From Lateolabrax maculatus (lineage: Eukaryota > Chordata > Actinopteri > Acropomatiformes > Lateolabracidae), in assembly GCA_031216445.1 (NCBI GenBank), contig CM062208.1, forward strand, positions 10,046,001-10,110,000: a DNA stretch of 64,000 bases, written 5' to 3'. The notes under the pieces were generated by a model, which was given only the letters and a program-made list of their open reading frames with translations, was not told the origin of the DNA and searched no databases. Positions 50,690 to 63,600 of this stretch are shown here, piece after piece. Position numbers and translations under genes: made by a program. Within the stretch, counting starts at the first letter, position 1, and each line of letters starts with the position of its first letter.

Positions 50690-51946
50690 TGGGAGAACAG
50701 CATGGGGTCCTGGCCCTCTGGCCTGTTCCAGAGCTTTATTGATAGGAACCGAGTTGAGCTGCCAATATCACAGCAGCACATGGACCTAGTGGCTGTCGTT
50801 TGGTGTGTGTTTTTATGTGTGGGGGCTCCTTTGTGTACTGTTTGTGTTTCTATATTGTGGCACTTTTACTTTCTTCTTTCTATGTTTTTGTTTTCCATCC
50901 ATGTTGGAAGGGTAAGAAAAATGCTTTTGAACATCGAAAGAGCCATGCATGTGTACATGCACATTCCACACACTTACCTATAGCATGTGGGCCTAACGTG
51001 GGATTGTTCTGCATTGGAAAATAGCTGGTCGTGAAGTATTTTCAACCAAAGACATTAGATTTTCTTTGCTCTGACTCCATCAGTTTTCTTTGTACTGCTG
51101 CCTTGCATTTTTTATGTTGTGATTTATTCCATCTAAATAATAACATAGTGATGTTAAATCAATATCATGGGAAATGAGAACAGGGCATACACATGCACAT
51201 CCTATATCTGTACCCCATTTTAGAGGTTTCACTTCATCTATACAGCATATAAGAACAGAAAAAAATCTGTGAAAAATGGGGGTAAAGAGGATGGGTAATG
51301 AGAAACAGGGAGAAAAAAAGAGTAGAAGGAAGCAGACAGAATAGAAGGAGAATGAAGAGGTGGTTAATATTTCATTAGTTAATTAGAGACTGTGCTACGT
51401 TCTGAGTGAGTGTGCTGTAGCTCTAGGCTCCTGGGTGTCATTGTGGCCAGCACAGTCATCACTTACTGTACCAGCCTATTTCCGAAGGCCTCAACTCCAC
51501 AACAAATACAGTACTGGGACTAAAGTAGTTATTTTGCCACAGACCAAGGGAAAGTGGTTGCAGAATGGTAAAAGACAGGTAAAAGTAAAGGTTTTTGGAA
51601 GCAAGGTGCAGTTTAATGTGCAGCAGTGGTGTTTTGGTATCTTTGTGGCCAGAGATGTCACCCAGGTAAACTTAGACACAGTGGAATATGATGTAATCCA
51701 TTATTGAACGTTGTCCCAGGACATGGTAGAGGGTAGTTACAGTCTGTTATAAGTCAAGGCTAGTCACACCAGCTTCTTTAAAAGCAGTGTTCTACCACCA
51801 TGATGAAGTTTCTCCTATTAGAGAAAACTCTATTTTGCAGGAGGTTCAGAGTCACAGTGTGGACATGTCACACAACAGGCCAACTATGAGTGTCTTGCAT
51901 CACAAATACTGCATCTGTTTTAGGGCAGATTATATCTCTTTTTAAG

Positions 51947-52194
51947 TAGAGATGCACCTATCTGATCCACAGGATCCCATCATGTCGAGGTGCTGACTCA
52001 GTTTTTAGTGCCACAACAATCCCTGAAATCATGTCATCTTAAATGAAAAATGGTACAAATTTCACACAAGTATACAGATTTCAAATTCTGAAAAAAGAGA
52101 GCACTGTTTTGGTACTCTGTGTTAGCCAATATGGAGTGTGTTGGGGTATTGGAATTGGTATCAGGTTACAAAAAGTTAGATCAGTGCATACCTA
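51947..52194. mobile_element. Short non-autonomous hAT-like element (248 bp)
   Basis: It begins TAGAGATGCACCTATCTGAT and ends GATCAGTGCATACCTA, so the termini share TAGNNATGCAC in inverted orientation. Flanking octamers TTTTTAAG and TTTCTATG agree at six of eight positions, which could be a decayed target duplication. No coding capacity. Confidence 0.55.
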
Positions 52195-52522
52195 TTTCTA
52201 TGCTGAATTCAGATTTCACGTTCATGGTGTCTAACAATTAGGGATTTTGTATTGGAACATGGTGGTCTATACAACAACCATATGCAATACAGATTTACAA
52301 ATAACATTGTAGTAAGCCTACACAAAATGTGTAGAATTTTAAACTGTTTGACCTTCTAGTGGTACACTCCACAAAGACGTTGTAGCAAACAGCAATGCAA
52401 CCCTTGATATATATTGACTCACCCTTTTGACAATTCAGGTGTGTGCAAAACGCAGTCATACTAATACACACAATGATACACTCCTTACTGCTGCAGCTGT
52501 TTGTTCCACTTTGGTGCACTGT

Positions 52523-52882
52523 AATAGCCTGGAAACCAGACAAATCTGTGAGCTCATGTTTTATTTACTCTGGCAGATACGTCCGGCCCCTCTCCCATTC
52601 AAAATTATTTCCTTGGTACTGGTGTTTATATCCAAGATGGCGGCTGCTGATATGGAACGTTCAACGGCTGGCTACAGCAGCAATATTAAACGGACTGGAC
52701 GGTACTTTTTTTTTTTTAAAAGAAGAACAAACAACTGCACTTAAACTTAATGTTGATAAGAAATATGTGTTTGCCGTACTTCTGACAGGATGTCAGATAG
52801 GACAGCGTTTTGTTGCTCTGATTGGTTGTCTCCACCCGTTGATTACGCCACTTGGAAAATGGGGAAAATCGATGCCAGGGTA
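52523..52882 (+). mobile_element. MITE copy B (360 bp) with 7-bp target-site duplication
   Basis: Same family as 28638-29128 in opposite orientation. It starts near TAGCCTGGAAACCAGAC and ends GATGCCAGGGTA, flanked by GCACTGT at 52516-52522 and 52883-52889. It carries CCAAGATGGCGGC (52632-52644), a strong YY1-type motif, and a T run at about 52704-52715. It is shorter than copy A, so it has internal deletions. Confidence 0.85.
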
Positions 52883-55800
52883 GCACTGTCTCGAAAATAA
52901 AGAAACATTGAAGACATATAGGTTTTTGTCTGTCAGCGCTAAGGTTTTATCTGCCTCTGTACAAAAATAAAACCTAGAGGCCCAAGGAGGAGGAAAGTGA
53001 GGACATTAGCTAAGGACAATCGAGGACAGAAGGGCAGCATTGAGGGAAGCAGTGGGAGGCATTGGTTTTGTCAGAAAGGAGCCATAGAAATGCCACGAGT
53101 TACCTCAGGCTTTTGGGGAACAGCACTGAGAGAGTGAGAAGACAGTGAAAGGGTGTGTTGTATGTGTGTAAGAGAGACAGAAAAATGGAGGACGGGAACA
53201 TTTGGAGAAAGATATTTAGCTTTTGACACATGGATGCTGAAAAAGACAATACAAAAGTCTCTTTTCCGTTGAACATTTGCCAATTCTTAATTAAGTCTAA
53301 TTGCTATATCAGGTATAGATGTTATGACAGAGGTGAGAATGTCTTCTCTTTTTCAAGCATGTGAGAATGTCACTCTGCAACCAAAAAAAGATACAGATGT
53401 GTCAATAATGAGTCATAGATATCACAATAGAGAGAGTTGGGATAAATAGTTCTTGGTGTGTGTTAATAGGTTTACAGAGACAGGAAAGCCTGAGCAGGTT
53501 TCTCTACATGTGGTGGGTGTTTTTTTGGGCCCCACATTTCATTTTTCATGCACACAAGTGCACATACACACACAAATACAGTTACGCACATAAAAAGCTT
53601 TGTCTTGTTTTCAGAGTCCCCTGTGCAATAACGTCTTGCAAGGCCATGAATAAAGTTTCCCACAGAGAGCAGAGCAGAGAGAGACTGATGCACATGAGCT
53701 GTGATTGATGGTTTATTGAGCTTATCAACCTACAGGGGAACAGAAAACCTAATTCTCCAACTCTTCTATTCTTACCACAAGACCAGAGGAAACAACAAAG
53801 ACAGCAGACACCAAGGAATGCATGTGAATTATGTGTATAAGATAAACCCAAATGCATTGTGTGTGTGTATGTTTATGTGTGTGTATTCAATAATTAGCAC
53901 CAATACTGGAAGAATTAGAGGTATGAAGCCAAAGGAAGTCATTCATTGAAAACAGAAGGTTTAAACATTAAAGGACTTAACATGTTGCATGTTGTAATGG
54001 ATTAATTGCTTTACCATAGTGTAAAACAAAGCGTGTTTGATAGTATTAACATGCTTTTACTAATTCAAATAAGCAAATTAACACTAAAAAAAAGCACATA
54101 ATGGGATGTTAAGTTAATAGAAATATAATCTTATAAAATATTTCAGCTTCAGCTTTTACTGTAAATGTATGTATCTTACAGACTTGATGTGCCACAGTTA
54201 AATTATTCACACTAATACGCATTTGCAAATTAGTCTGGCAATGTCAGGTTAGAAAGTGAAGGTTTGACTTTAGATAACTTTTGCAAGTATGAAATTTTAA
54301 AAAACCACCAATGGCTTGTAAAATGTATTTTGACAGACAGTTTTCTGACCTGTGACTCTGTATTTTCCCTGCTGTTCATTTCTTCACTCTTACCTTGACG
54401 TTATGCATTGCATTGTGGGACATTAGTTTCCATTGATATCATGCTCTAAAATAGGGACATTATGCATGTTGGTAACTTTAAGTGCATTTGGTCTTTTTTT
54501 CCAATTTAAACTGTACCTCAAAAAGAATTTAATTAGAATTTTCAGGCTATATACTGTACTATAGGGCAGATACATTTTTTATTTATTTTGATGTTGTAAA
54601 AAATATAGCAGATTTCAGTATTTTACCGTTTAACAGAATCCAACAGTGTTCAAGTTTCCGTTGGGTGAATTACTTTATATAACCTTTCATGGCTTTTATA
54701 TGTGTGTGTGAGTACACGTCTATCTGGCCTCCAACCATTTACTGAGTATGTTATGTGAACTTCCATGCATTTGATGTGAGCCTAAAGCGTAGCTGCAGTC
54801 AAAGAAAAATGCATGGCACGGTTCCTGTGAGAAGTTCGAGGGCATTATGCAACCAAGCCACCGTGCTGTTACAGTATCCGAGGCTTAACACTTTCAATTG
54901 CATCACACCTTCGACATTTTAAACAGCAGCAACTGCATGAGCTTGAGCTCCCTTTGCACTTCAAATAAATTTCCACTCGGATACGGGCTGGGAAGTTTGC
55001 AGTCTCCACCTGCAATGTTTCACTGAGCAGAATTTATTTCACATTGGAAAATTAGCATTCTACTGTAGCTTTCACCCTCACATCAGGGTGTTGTTGCTGC
55101 TGTTTTTAGCAGCTTTCACTCCTACACTGCTGGTTCTAGCCAGTTATGACTCAGGACTACTAATTGTCTTCATGGCATAAAGGAACCCTCAGGGGTTTCA
55201 GAAAATAACCCTGAGTGATAACTCACGTTCATACTTTTTTTTTAGATCAGTCCTTTGCTTCCAGGTATATCATGTGATCTACAGTATGTGTGTGCAGCAC
55301 TGTGGGTGTAAGTGTGTGTGCATGTGTAATACATATTTCTCTACAATACACACAGTATGTCTACTGGTCAAATGTCCCCAAAGATGTGATTAGCGTCTCT
55401 CTACAGGGCTGTGCATACCTTTGTGTGTGTGCGTGGATTGGTGGGTGCAGCAGAGTAACTGGGGTGATTTCTGCTGTTGGAATAGATAGTGATGACCTGG
55501 CAGTCGTGTTATTTGGCTGAGAAAAGACTCTGGCCTGCACCAACCCTCTGCTGTACTGATTACTGACTCCTGGCACACACACACCAGCTATAGGCCAGGG
55601 CAGCTCCACCCCATAATCACTATTGATTACTGATAATCCAGTTAGGAGAAGGAAAACTGCCTGTGTTTTGGCAATGAAGAGAAGATGGCATCAGTTATAT
55701 GAGCTATCTTCTTACAGTACTGCTGAGGCAGAAAGGATAGGAAGCATACTGTATTCTAAAACTCCTTTCAGATATGAACCTTGTTAGGTAAATGTGATGG

Positions 55801-58643
55801 CAATTTTATATGTTGTTCTCATGTTTGAATAAGCCTCCGAGTTAATTTTTTCAGTTGTCGTGGCAATTTTTCTGGATCCGACCCAGTAACATTTCCATAA
55901 CACGTCAACACTTCAAGTCCGATACTATCAAGCTTAAATAAACAGAGAGAGAGAGATTGAATGTAAGCCTTGTTCCTACTTCTAAGAACACTCTAGTAAC
56001 TTTGTCATTTAATTATCATCCTTCACAAACAAAGAAACCGAATCAGTTGAATGTATAACTATATAGTGTCTCCAGCAGTATACTGCAGCCATTACTTCTT
56101 GCTCACCAGTTGCCAAATTTGCATTTCAGCTCCATCCATTGTGGTCCTCTCACATTTGAATAGATACAGTACAGAGTATTTACACCACAGACACCTATGC
56201 TCTATTGCTAAAAAGACATTACTTTAACAGATCAAGCCAGCAATGTTACAGGTTCAATGTCAGGGTTATAATGGGTTATATTCTTTGTTTGACTGCAAAA
56301 GAGTCTGCACAATTGAAGGCCATCTATTTGCAGTTCAGCAGCATCCTTTGATAAAGAAATATATGATGTATCAACTGTTTGGTATACTTTCTGAGCACTG
56401 TGTAAGAGAATCAGATAAAGAGATTTTGATAGAGGAAAGAAGAAACAGAAAACAGAAACAGAAAGGAGAGACAGCTTCAGTTAATCTGGAGAGTGGGAGA
56501 TAAAGAGAAACAGAGAGATGCACTGTAGGTGTGAGGCTAAACTGAGTAAGGCATTAGCACACAGATGTTTTTGGCACGAACATCTTTGCATTATATCATA
56601 TGGCAGGTTAGGAAATATGAAAATGTAAACTCTTTAAATTAAATATTGAATTCAAACACAGAACAATGTGAAAAAAACAGACTTTGTTGGGATATTAGGA
56701 TGTTAAATTAAACTTTGAATTTAAAATAAATATAAATATAAAAGGAAGCCTTTTTTCCCATGCTATATTGTGTATTTTAGCACTCCGGTAATGGGAAATG
56801 CAATTAAAATCACAGTATAGAAATATGATCAATGAATAGGCTAAATGCTTTTGAACCACCTCAATTTTGGAAGAAATATAATACTGAAAGAAAGTACATT
56901 TTGCTTCATACAGATTCTTTGAGATGCATTCTCCATAATGGTTCAATGTGAAGAAGCAGGCGTCTACTGTGCTGTGTGGCATAATCCTGGCCATCAACTC
57001 CCACGCTCTCTGCGTCTCCACAGCATGGCGCATCCACTGTCTGTCAACACTCTAATGGGAGGCAAACCAAACAACACAGAGGGAAAGGGACAAGAATATA
57101 CACAAACTACACAGAGATAAATAGATACTGGGCCAATGTTTTACAGATCGGAGCATTGTGAGTTATGGTGATACTGGATCCTGTTTCAGATGAAATGCAG
57201 TGGACAGCTGGAGTGGACTTTTCCTTTTGTCACATTTCAATATTATTGTTTAGTGTTAAGAGGTCGTATCAATTGTAATGTGGTTATAAATGCTGCAGCT
57301 GGGTCGCAGATTTAGAGGGTCATTACAGCGCAAACTGTTAAAAATACAAAATGTCCTCAAGAACAAAACCGAATAGCAGGATTATTTAGAAATGGCATGT
57401 TACATATTGATAGGAAATTTTAGCTGCAACACCTTTTTTTTACCCTTGTCACAGTACAGTAGATTTAATAGTGCTTGCATAAAACTGAAGTGTGATTAAG
57501 GGACTGAATTCAAGATAATTGTATTTACTGGAATGGACACATGGGGTCAATAATAAGTGTGAATAATGCTATTTGCCAGCGCAGTTAGCAGTGTATAGTG
57601 GTGCAGGGCCGGCTCGTGTCCTTCCCGTTCTCTGAATACGGGGTCCCATTGGAGTCTGACGGGAGAGATGGCAGCTAAGTGGGCACTGGATTGATGTTCT
57701 CCTACAGCAAAGCACTGCAGAGGCCTCACTCTCGCTCCCCGCTACCTCCCCGCTAAACCTGTTCTTCACTCACCTGCATTGCACCAGTTATTTCTCACCT
57801 CCAACTTAACATCTCCTCCTGTCCTACAGATCCAGTGCTCCGGAGTCCTCCCGCCTTCCTCCCTCTGTCTCTCTGTCTCTCTCATGATAAACACTGCAGG
57901 GTTTCATTCACATGTGCTTAGGTGTGGGCTGACTTCAGGGCAAATGGAGGCTGACAATCCTCCTGTTAGCAATGATTCTTAAATACAGACATCTAACGTG
58001 AGGGAAATAATGGCATTTTTCCACTGCAGGAACTTAATGGCCCGTAACATGGAGCTTCCCAAAAACCGTTACAGTATAAACCTGTAAGGATTTGGTTATA
58101 GGTTCTGCCTTGTTTTTTTCACTGTGTTTTACAAAGCAAAATGTTGAGTTTGACTACATTATATTTTTATATAACCCAAAAAAGCCACACCAGGACAAAT
58201 GTAGTCATTCTTATTTGCTGTTTGGTAGTTGAGTTTAGTTGTTGGGCAGACAACAATTAATTAAGTAATGCTCATCTTGTTCTGTTTCCTTCATATTTAC
58301 ACATAATGACTTTTAAATGTCACTATGTTTAAAATAGCACCAAACCAGCTCCCACCCTGCTGACCAGCTTTCTGTCCTTTGGGGCAGGTTAATGTGACCT
58401 CCGGAGGCAAAAAAATGGAGTTCCAGGAGCGCGTCCTCGACAACAAGCAGAACTTGTGACAATGGCTACGTGTCAAGTTGCAGGTCCTTAAGTTCCCATA
58501 GTGGAAAAAAGCCAATAAAATCAAATAGGTGCACCACCTTCTTCTGTTAAACAGGACAAATTCCCAACATGGCCTAGCTCCTTGTAGCACCTTTGAAGCC
58601 ATGAAATGGCTAATGGGAGGGAAAGCAGGAAGACCTGGATGTC

Positions 58644-58645
<2 letters not shown>

Positions 58646-58675
<30 letters not shown>
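58646..58675. repeat. (GT)n microsatellite
   Basis: About 15 GT units. Confidence 0.95.
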
Positions 58676-58676
<1 letters not shown>

Positions 58677-59454
58677 TTGATCATGATAGTTGGATGTGTT
58701 TACAGCATTTGCCAGGTCCACTGTAAATCAGACCCCTTCTTTTCCTCATCACTATGGCAATGACTTCCTGATCCACTCTGGGTGGATTTAATAGTCCTGG
58801 GGGACTCTGCTCACGAGGCTTAGGCTGCCGTAAATTTAATCAGTTACCGTTAGAGCACCTGTGTGCACTTGGGTGAGTATGTGTTTGTGTGTGCAGCTTA
58901 TTGGTGTGTGTGTTTGTTTATTTCTGCACTAAACACACTAATCATTTTTTGATGTAATTCAATCAAGCAGTGAGTCTTAGAGTGTTCCAAAAAATTCTGG
59001 TGTGAGATGATGAGTTTTCATTTCAAGCGTCATTGTGATCGGCCTTGTTTTCTGTTGCTCACTTCCAACAGACATTATTTCATCCCTTTGATGGAAAAAC
59101 TGTATTTTCTTTTTATTTAAAGTCAAATTAAGCGTTTTAATTTGTATAAACAGAGTGTTGGTCCCACTAAGAGTTAACCCCTTAGTCTGCAACTTGGTGC
59201 AACGTTTAGCTTGATGATGGACAAAAGGGAAATACAAAAGAAATACTGTTTGTAGGATATTACTCATATTGGTCAGTTTTCTGATGGAGGTGTAAATGTT
59301 CTTAGGTCCTTTACCCAAACAGTCACACATTCACACCTGGAAGCTGCCCAAAACAACCGCTGTCTTGCATGTCTATGGGGCCAACAGATACGACAGATAG
59401 TTTGGACTTTAGGCACATGTTTTCTTAGCCAGAAGACCTTAAATCTGCAATAAC

Positions 59455-59774
59455 AGATTTTTGGCCACATGGGAGCAGCGGAAACAAGCTGTGAACACTG
59501 ACATCACCTTACAAAGTTTATATGGCGAACTTGTAAGCAAACGGTCGCCTATATCCAGCAGACACGGAGCAACATTAACATTCATTTGGAGTCATGTTTC
59601 CTGCCACATGGCAAATGTAACTCCAGTATTCACTCTCCTTTTAGTTATGGATTGATCCCCACCAACTCCTGAGAAAAATATCTGGATCTGTTATGTTCCA
59701 CCATATTCACAAGCTAGTCACTAACTTTGTGTGGTTCTGTGTACAGTGTTTTTTATTTTGTTGTTGCTGAAAAC
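59455..59774 (+). repeat. Dispersed repeat family X, copy 1
   Basis: Aligns over about 320 bp with 63279-63600 in the same orientation. Shared phrases are TTTTTGGCCAC, GAAACAAG followed by TGTGAAC, AACTTGT, TTTGGAGTC, GAGAAAAATATCTG (diverged in copy 2) and GTTGTTGCTGAAAAC. It resembles a repeat abundant in percomorph genomes (family memory). No ORF. Confidence 0.8.
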
Positions 59775-60159
59775 ATCTGACTGCTGCCGCCAAAAACAAG
59801 GCTGAAATACGGGATTAATCTCCGTAGAGATGAGGGGAACTGCAGGGTCGAGTGATAATTCTTCACCTTTCACATTACACATAGTCAATTGATCCAATGT
59901 TAGTGTAAACATTTTGATTCTATCCGCTTTAATGATTTAATGTAGCAGATCAGTGTTTAGTGCTTTGAATATTCGTCTCTGAGTAGGTGTCTCACATCAA
60001 GTATACCACATGTAAATTAAATATGGCCACCATTTAAATCAATTATTATCAGTTTTTCAGGGTCATAACTGTTGTCTGTACAGACTTTTAGAAAACCATT
60101 TAAATTACATGAGTGTCTGTGGTCAAGTTAGTGCTTTTGTTTTTCCTGCTCAGTATGTA

Positions 60160-60245
60160 TTTGTGATGTCCTGGTAGATGAGTGGCCGTCTATCGCTCAC
60201 TGTTCCAAGTTTGATTCTGGCCTGGGACCTTGTCTTAGGTCTTTG
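60160..60245 (+). repeat. Possible tRNA-derived SINE remnant
   Basis: AAGTTTGATTCTGGCCTGGG resembles a decayed tRNA B box followed by SINE body sequence, and GATGAGTGGCCG upstream could be a decayed A box. No cloverleaf can be formed convincingly, so this is not a tRNA gene. Confidence 0.25.
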
Positions 60246-63200
60246 TCAAATACAGTAATGATGTTATTAAAATTAATCTAAAACAAAGTATTTATATAAA
60301 TAATTAACTTTGACATTAATTTTAATGTATGGTTTCTGCATACATTTTGAAAAAAGGCATGAATCAACTGGCAATATCAGCTATATTCTGTCATGCTGCA
60401 TGTAAAGAAAAGTGAAATTGAATTAACACAGGGGCCTTAACCCAGAAAAAATCCATACGACTGTCCATATCTGTACATGTCGAAACATGGCGTGAAAAAA
60501 CATGTTTTATCTAAGCACACAAGCATGGGTGTCTTTCTCTCCTCGCTATCTTTCCCCCTCTTTTTTTCTCCCTGAAGACACACAAACACGCACACACGAG
60601 GGGGAATGAGATAATGGTATAGTGCATTTGTTTGGGTTCAGTTTGTTAACTGGTATTGTAGAGACGGCAATGCCAGAATCAAGACTGATCTAAGAGGAGA
60701 TTGCTGGAAAGACCATGACCAGCATTGTGTGTCTGTGTCTGTGTACTTGTGTTTCAGAGGAACCATGTTATCAGATAAGCCTAATAAGCTGATTGATCAC
60801 ATGTTCATGAATATCCCTCTGCTCGTTTATCAGTGAGAGCTACTCTACAGGCACATGTTGGCCTCTAACACAGGCAGCCGGGTCACTCTCCCAATGTTAT
60901 TGTCATTCAATATGATGTAATTCAGTTTATTTCAACCATTTTCATGTTCCCTCTACACCTATGAACAGCCCTTCCTGAAAGCAGATTGCAACTATTAAAA
61001 GATATTTTCAGTGTTTGTTTTGTTAGTAGTAGAAAACAAATATTTTTTTCCTATGAGTCTGATAATGCCATTACTGAATTACCATTACATTTGTCCATGG
61101 GTGGCATTTCATTTCACTTTTGGGGGGAACATTAAACACAAACAATTCTCAAGGACAATTCCTAAAGGTAATATTATCATTATAATATACTGAAGTAGTA
61201 AAACAAGAAGCTCCTAAAACTCCTCTCAGCTTTGCTTCACAATAAGAGACAAAATGTCTGACCCCCACTGCACTTTCAGAGCTTCTTCTCTCAACAGACT
61301 CTTGTACCGAGGGCTAATATGTGGGGGTGGTAAGCAGTGGAACAACCACTGTGAGGCATATGAGTGGCCATTGGGTCACAAAGCTTGTCAAAGCACATTA
61401 TTATATTATTTAAAATTATATATATGTAATGATGTATTGCGGGGGACAACTTGTGTTTTTGCTCAGCAAGGGGGAGTCCAGACCCCCATTCCTCCCCCAT
61501 AATTCTGGGCATGCATTTGTCCCATCATGTATGAGCTGCAGTCAAGCCGTGACTTTAATTTTGCATTTCAGTGCCAGTATTTTTTTCTAAGTACCACTTA
61601 AATGCCTAAAACAAAGCAAGAAAACGGTTTATCAGTGTGAAATGAATACAGCCCTGGAGTATTTTTGCCATAATTGCTTTTTAATGTTTAATGTTTAATG
61701 ACAAATGCACTTCATCTACTTTTCCTCGGCTAGTATCACACATTATCACCAGTGTGGTTGATCTGTTCTTCCTGGGTGCTGACTCCATGTTTTGTCTTTC
61801 ACCTTTTTATTTGTATTCTGGTGGGAAGTTGTTCCATTAAAGACTCCCTGCGGAGTTTTCTTGTAAACAAAGTAAATAGTATGCTTACATTCAGTGTTTC
61901 TCAGATTGTGTATGTTTTAGGCCTAACAAGCCTGTTGAATACATTTCATTCCTCATAAAAAATTAAAGCTATCAGTCTTCCTCTGCTCTGGTTTTTGCTG
62001 GTGCATTGCTATATTTCTTGGAGATTTATTGCCACCATCACTTTGCACATACACACCAAGAAACAGTGTGAAGGCAAGGGAAAAGTTGCCCCCTCATAAT
62101 AGTCATGGCCAATGTTTCATGTTAATGCCAGTTTGGTTACCCATCGCCTTGGGTGTTTTGATATGCAGGCCTTGAAGATACAAATAAAACAGGAATAGTC
62201 TCATTAAAATATTAGAAAAATGACTTGGTAAAAAATGACCTTGAAGAAGACAGGCTTTTTTTAAAGGTCTTGTTTGCTTGTCTGCTTGATTGAGAGTTTT
62301 AACCTATAACAGTTATCCATTGTGGTTGATGCTGGCTCATCCCACCTCAGTTTTGTCCTGCAACTTTGACCTTATTTGGGTTTTTTCTTGCTCCAACAAC
62401 TGCCAAACACTGGAGTGAAATAAATCCATATCCAGGTTACAGTTTTCCTGTCAGATATGTTTGGGTTTCAGCACTGATGCTGTATGCATGTTTCTTTATA
62501 CAGTCCAGATTTGGACTGGTAAAACGTTAATTTAGGTCAGTTTAAAATCTACAGTTTTTCTTATGGTTTCCTATTTACCCAGTAATTATTCAAAATGTAT
62601 TACACATTTTGATATAACATAAGTATCCTCTAAAATATCTAAGAGAGCTTAATTGTTGTTTTTGTTTCAGAAATCAAGTCAACTTTTAATGACCATAAAG
62701 CATGGGTGGCAAACAGTATGCCAAGGAGGGTGAGAAGATGGCAGGGTTTTTTTTTTTAAACCAAAAACTCAACCCACTAATAGGCACTGTTTCAAGTAGA
62801 GGGAAAACCTGCAGACTGTTGGCTGTCCTTGGCACATGGCTGACTACATATAATTAACAGCACAAAAAGGAGATATAAAAAGGACTCACTTCTGTATTCT
62901 GTGAATCTGTACGGAAATCTTCACTTGTAATGTAGTTGTTTGTTTTTAGGATTAGGCCAAGTGAAACCTTTCTTTTTCTAATCCTCTCCAAACTTCGCTC
63001 AGATTGCAGGAAGATCCAGTCGTATGACTGCCATTGAGTGTTTGCACACACTTTTACTTTCTGGGTATTTAAATGTTCTGTATTTAACTTGGCACTTGTA
63101 AACAGCATATTGTGTCTACAATATGCAGGATAAGCCCGTATAAGAAATATTAAAAACTTGAATATGGTTGCTGGGATATACTCACCACATAACCAGCCAA

Positions 63201-63278
63201 TGTTTGTTGAGTTTGATGAACAGTGCAAGAAAAACAATCTCGAGGTAGTTTAAGTTTTAACTTTTAAACCTGTAATGA

Positions 63279-63600
63279 TCTGTTTTTTGGCCACTTAGGG
63301 GAAGCAGAAACAAGTTGTGAACTCAACATTGACATATTATCACCTTTTAAGTTGATATAGCAAACTTGTGAGCTAACAGTAGCATATTTACACATCCATC
63401 AGTTATGTAACAACATTATCATTTACTTTGGAGTCTGTTTCTGGCCACCTGGTGAATGAATTCCACTCTCTGTCAGGTCTGTTTTTGGTCTCCACCAATT
63501 TCTGAGGAAAATATCTGCCACTTTAGCTTCTAAATATTTAACACTGAGCAGGTAGTGTACAGTGGGTTTTTAGAGCTTTTTTTTGTTGTTGCTGAAAACA
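63279..63600 (+). repeat. Dispersed repeat family X, copy 2
   Basis: Direct-orientation partner of 59455-59774, beginning TGTTTTTTGGCCACTTAGGG and ending GTTGTTGCTGAAAACA. Divergence between the copies includes small indels, so insertion is not recent. Confidence 0.8.

Noticed and set aside
60160..60245. tRNA gene
   Set aside because: Only a decayed B-box-like phrase is present and no cloverleaf can be drawn. At most a SINE remnant.
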